From Pectobacterium actinidiae (lineage in GTDB: Bacteria; Pseudomonadota; Gammaproteobacteria; Enterobacterales; Enterobacteriaceae), in assembly GCF_000803315.1 (NCBI RefSeq), contig NZ_JRMH01000001.1:62001-126000 (forward strand): DNA of 64,000 nt, given 5' to 3'. Positions within the stretch are counted from its first letter, which is position 1. Each line of letters starts with the position of its first letter. Of this stretch, positions 61,923 to 64,000 are shown one piece after another. The notes under the pieces are model-generated. The model did not search any database. It was not told the DNA's origin and saw only the letters and a program-made list of their open reading frames with translations. Position numbers and translations under genes: made by a program.

Positions 61923-62903
61923 ATGTTGACGGAACGCCAAGTCATGTCGACAGAACGCCAAGGCGAGCAGCTTGTTCAGAAACAGGCAGAGCCGCAACAG
62001 ACGGTGCGGCAGCGCATCGTGCAGCAAGCAATACGCTGTTCAACCAAAAGCTGGGCTACGCCGTCGCTCGTGCCGCAGGTCAAAATTCTTTATACGGAAC
62101 AGCATCATCCGCGTGTGCCGGTGATGTATGAACCGACGATTGTCATCATTTTTCAGGGCCAAAAGATTGGCTATCTGGGCGGAAAAACCTTCCAGTATGA
62201 CCCGGAAAACTACCTGTTGATGACCGTGCCGCTGCCGTTCGAATGTGAAACGATAGCCAGCGTCGAGCACCCGCTGGTGGGAATGGCGATCCGTATCGAT
62301 ATCCAGATGCTTCAGGATTTGCTGATCGACATTGGTGACGACGACAGCGCCGTCCGACCTTGTTCCTGCACATGCGGAGTGAACAGCGCGCCGCTGACCG
62401 ATGAGATTCTGTGCGCCGTTGAACGGCTGCTGGATGCGATGGATAACCCGCGTGATGCCCGCGTGCTGGGCCCGACGATTGTGCGCGAGATTATCTATCA
62501 TATGCTCTGTGGCGAGCGCGGTGCGGCGTTACAGGCGTTGGTGAATCGACACACGCACTTCAGCCAGATAGCCAAGTCTTTACGACGTATTGAAAACCAC
62601 TACGCCGATAGCCTGAATGTGGAACAGCTGGCGGCTGAAGTGAACATGAGCGTCTCGGCGTTTCACCATAACTTTAAGGCCGTTACCAACACATCGCCGT
62701 TGCAGTACCTGAAATCCTACCGTTTGCACAAAGCACGCGTAATGATGATCAACGATGGTTTGAGAGCGGGCGTCGCGGCCGCTCGCGTTGGGTATGAGAG
62801 CGTGTCGCAGTTTAGTCGGGAATTTAAGCGCTATTTCGGTGCGACGCCGAGTGATGAAGTCACGAGAGTAAAGGCCAGTAACATGCTGGCTGAGGAAAGC
62901 TGA
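61923..62903 (+). CDS. yqhC: AraC-family activator YqhC
   Basis: YqhC activates yqhD-dkgA in response to aldehydes in E. coli. The 326-residue product has an N-terminal AraC_N domain (about 40-200; CSTKSWATPSLVPQVKILY and YEPTIVIIFQGQKIGYLGGK) and a C-terminal pair of HTH motifs (about 225-315; LNVEQLAAEVNMSVSAFHHNF and YESVSQFSREFKRYFGATPS). The start is uncertain: TTG at 61905 and ATG at 61923 or 61944 are all in frame, and none has a good ribosome binding site. A cysteine pair in RPCSCTCG (about 150-157) could sense electrophiles. It is divergent from the nitroreductase-yqhD operon. Confidence 0.88.
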   Translation: MLTERQVMSTERQGEQLVQKQAEPQQTVRQRIVQQAIRCSTKSWATPSLVPQVKILYTEQHHPRVPVMYEPTIVIIFQGQKIGYLGGKTFQYDPENYLLMTVPLPFECETIASVEHPLVGMAIRIDIQMLQDLLIDIGDDDSAVRPCSCTCGVNSAPLTDEILCAVERLLDAMDNPRDARVLGPTIVREIIYHMLCGERGAALQALVNRHTHFSQIAKSLRRIENHYADSLNVEQLAAEVNMSVSAFHHNFKAVTNTSPLQYLKSYRLHKARVMMINDGLRAGVAAARVGYESVSQFSREFKRYFGATPSDEVTRVKASNMLAEES

Positions 62904-62932
62904 AGACGTTAAGAAAACGTGCCGTTGCCCGA

Positions 62933-63592
62933 TTAGGCGACCGCACGTTTTTTGCGCCACACCACGACAGCCATGCCGATCAGGCCGCTAACCAGCAAGA
63001 TAATCGGGAGCAGGATCAGCGCGGTCATGACCTGATCTTCATAGCGTTTGACCAGCGGAATGTGGCTGAGTGCGTAGCCGAGCGTGACAATCCCCCCGAC
63101 CCACAGCAGCCCGCTGAGCCAGTTGAAAATCTGAAAGCGCGTATTATTTAATCCCGAAATCCCCGCCATCGTTGGCAGCAGCGTGCGGATAAACGCTAAA
63201 AAGCGGCCAACCAGCAACGCCATCAGGCCGTGGCGGTGGAACAGGTGATGGGCGCGCTGGTGGTAATGGGCGGGAAGCTGTAACAGCCAGCCTTTCACCA
63301 AACGCGTATCACTCAGCCAGCGCCCTTGCAGGTAGCTGAGCCAACAGCCGAGGCTGGCGGCGACGGTGAGCAGAATCATCGTAGGGAAAAAGCTCATCAC
63401 GCCTTTGGCAATCATGGCACCGGTGAGCAGCAACAGGCTATCGCCGGGCAAAAAAGAGGCAGGGAGCAGGCCGTTTTCCAAAAATAGCGTCGTGAACAGA
63501 ATGCCGTACACCACCCAAATGACGTGGGGATCGGCCAGTGCACTAAAATCCTGCTGCCAGAGCGCCTGAATAATGTCGTGAACCACACTCAT
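62933..63592 (-). CDS. yghB: DedA-family membrane protein YghB
   Basis: YghB is an inner-membrane DedA protein; with YqjA it is needed in E. coli for proton-motive-force homeostasis, cell division and Tat export, and the family is linked to lipid scrambling. The 219-residue product starts [13 protein letters not shown]. Conserved blocks are [20 protein letters not shown] (acidic Glu and Asp) and [19 protein letters not shown] (Arg). It has four to five hydrophobic segments and a basic end (WRKKRAVA). It sits downstream of metC in the same direction, as in E. coli. Confidence 0.95.
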   Translation of the reverse strand: MSVVHDIIQALWQQDFSALADPHVIWVVYGILFTTLFLENGLLPASFLPGDSLLLLTGAMIAKGVMSFFPTMILLTVAASLGCWLSYLQGRWLSDTRLVKGWLLQLPAHYHQRAHHLFHRHGLMALLVGRFLAFIRTLLPTMAGISGLNNTRFQIFNWLSGLLWVGGIVTLGYALSHIPLVKRYEDQVMTALILLPIILLVSGLIGMAVVVWRKKRAVA

Positions 63593-63926
63593 ATTACTTC
63601 CCACCAGTGACGATATTCACTATCTCTCAGGCTGCGGCGTGGAACGCTGTGTTACCTGAAATCTACTGCCTATCAAGTGTATATCAAGCCCTAAAATCAG
63701 TATGGGCAAAAACGCCTTGCCGCGTGATGAGAATGCGACAGGGCTTAATGCTTAATTTTGGTTAAGGTAACGCGGTTTTTTGGTAAGCGTTGACTCATGA
63801 TTATCATAACGCATTACCCACCGCGCCGCAGGGGAAATCAAGATGTGGCGACTTTATGGCCGTCACATTTTCTATATTTTATTTCCTGTCGTTTGGCTGC
63901 GGTGAGCTTACCGACGCCTTGTCAGA
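63593..63926. other. metC-yghB spacer
   Basis: This 334-bp stretch carries no gene that I can see. It should include the yghB promoter. I found no clear terminator for metC on the minus strand, so read-through into yghB is possible. Confidence 0.4.
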
Positions 63927-64000
63927 CTAAGCGTTCAGTCGGCTAAAACCTGCGGCCAGATCGTCGATCAGATCGTCACTGTCTTCAAGTCCAATATGTA
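63927..64000 (-). CDS. metC: Cystathionine beta-lyase, C-terminal end
   Basis: The last 24 codons of an open frame run off the right edge. On the minus strand they read HIGLEDSDDLIDDLAAGFSR followed by LNA and a TAG stop. This is the C-terminal signature of the PLP-dependent Cys/Met enzyme family, and the location next to yghB identifies it as metC (cystathionine to homocysteine in methionine synthesis). The catalytic part lies outside the window. Confidence 0.85.
   Translation of the reverse strand, partial: HIGLEDSDDLIDDLAAGFSRLNA

Overview
The window is chromosomal DNA from a soft-rot enterobacterium, most likely Pectobacterium or a close relative. Most proteins read as close homologues of Escherichia coli proteins, and long stretches keep E. 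coli gene order: rplM-rpsI-sspA-sspB; yhcC-arcB-arcZ-elbB; dolP-diaA-yraN-lpoA-rsmI; ygiC-ygiB-tolC-nudF-yqiB-cpdA-yqiA-parE; parC, plsC, ftsP; dkgA, yqhD, yqhC, yghB, metC. The genus is inferred from remembered similarity (budC, the style of intergenic repeats, the accessory genes), not from a search.

Layout. 1-3.3 kb: the 3' part of zapE, the L13/S9 operon with its leader, and sspAB. 3.4-4.9 kb: a stand-alone butanediol/acetoin dehydrogenase (budC) and a GFA-family protein. 5-10.9 kb: gltBD, glutamate synthase. 11.5-16.8 kb: the radical SAM gene yhcC, the hybrid kinase gene arcB, the small RNA ArcZ on the opposite strand, then elbB-mtgA. 16.8-18.3 kb: a dispersed-repeat-like element followed by a periplasmic alginate-lyase-family gene. 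18.4-23.7 kb: the envelope cluster dolP-diaA-yraN-lpoA diverging from rsmI, then RNase P RNA (rnpB) followed by tandem ~108-bp copies of its own 3' end and terminator. 23.8-24.3 kb: a StbDE/RelE-type toxin-antitoxin pair. 24.5-33.3 kb: ygiD, a tripartite RND efflux operon, an NmrA-type dehydrogenase and a divergent LysR regulator. 33.4-41.8 kb: conserved core genes up to parE, including tolC and a shrunken ERIC element.

41.9-52.6 kb, between parE and parC, is the main accessory region. It holds a membrane protein of unknown function; a six-gene operon coding a PRD regulator, a split fructose-type PTS (EIIA, EIIB, EIIC) and two different class II aldolases; a Fur-box-controlled TonB-dependent receptor; and two adjacent small genes that look like toxin-immunity proteins with no toxin nearby. 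52.8-64 kb returns to core genes: parC, plsC, ftsP, a GntR/UTRA regulator, and the aldehyde-detoxification set dkgA, yqhD and yqhC, with an NfsA-like nitroreductase placed between yqhC and yqhD. It ends with yghB and the 3' end of metC.

Functional themes are nitrogen assimilation (gltBD), redox-responsive control (arcB/arcZ), envelope building and export (mtgA, lpoA, dolP, tolC, the RND pump, plsC, ftsP, yghB), chromosome decatenation (parC, parE) and carbonyl detoxification. The least explained parts are the PTS/two-aldolase operon, the rnpB 3'-end repeat array, the orphan immunity pair and the hairpin-rich 59.4-59.7 kb spacer. All identifications come from reading the sequence and recalling families; no searches were run.
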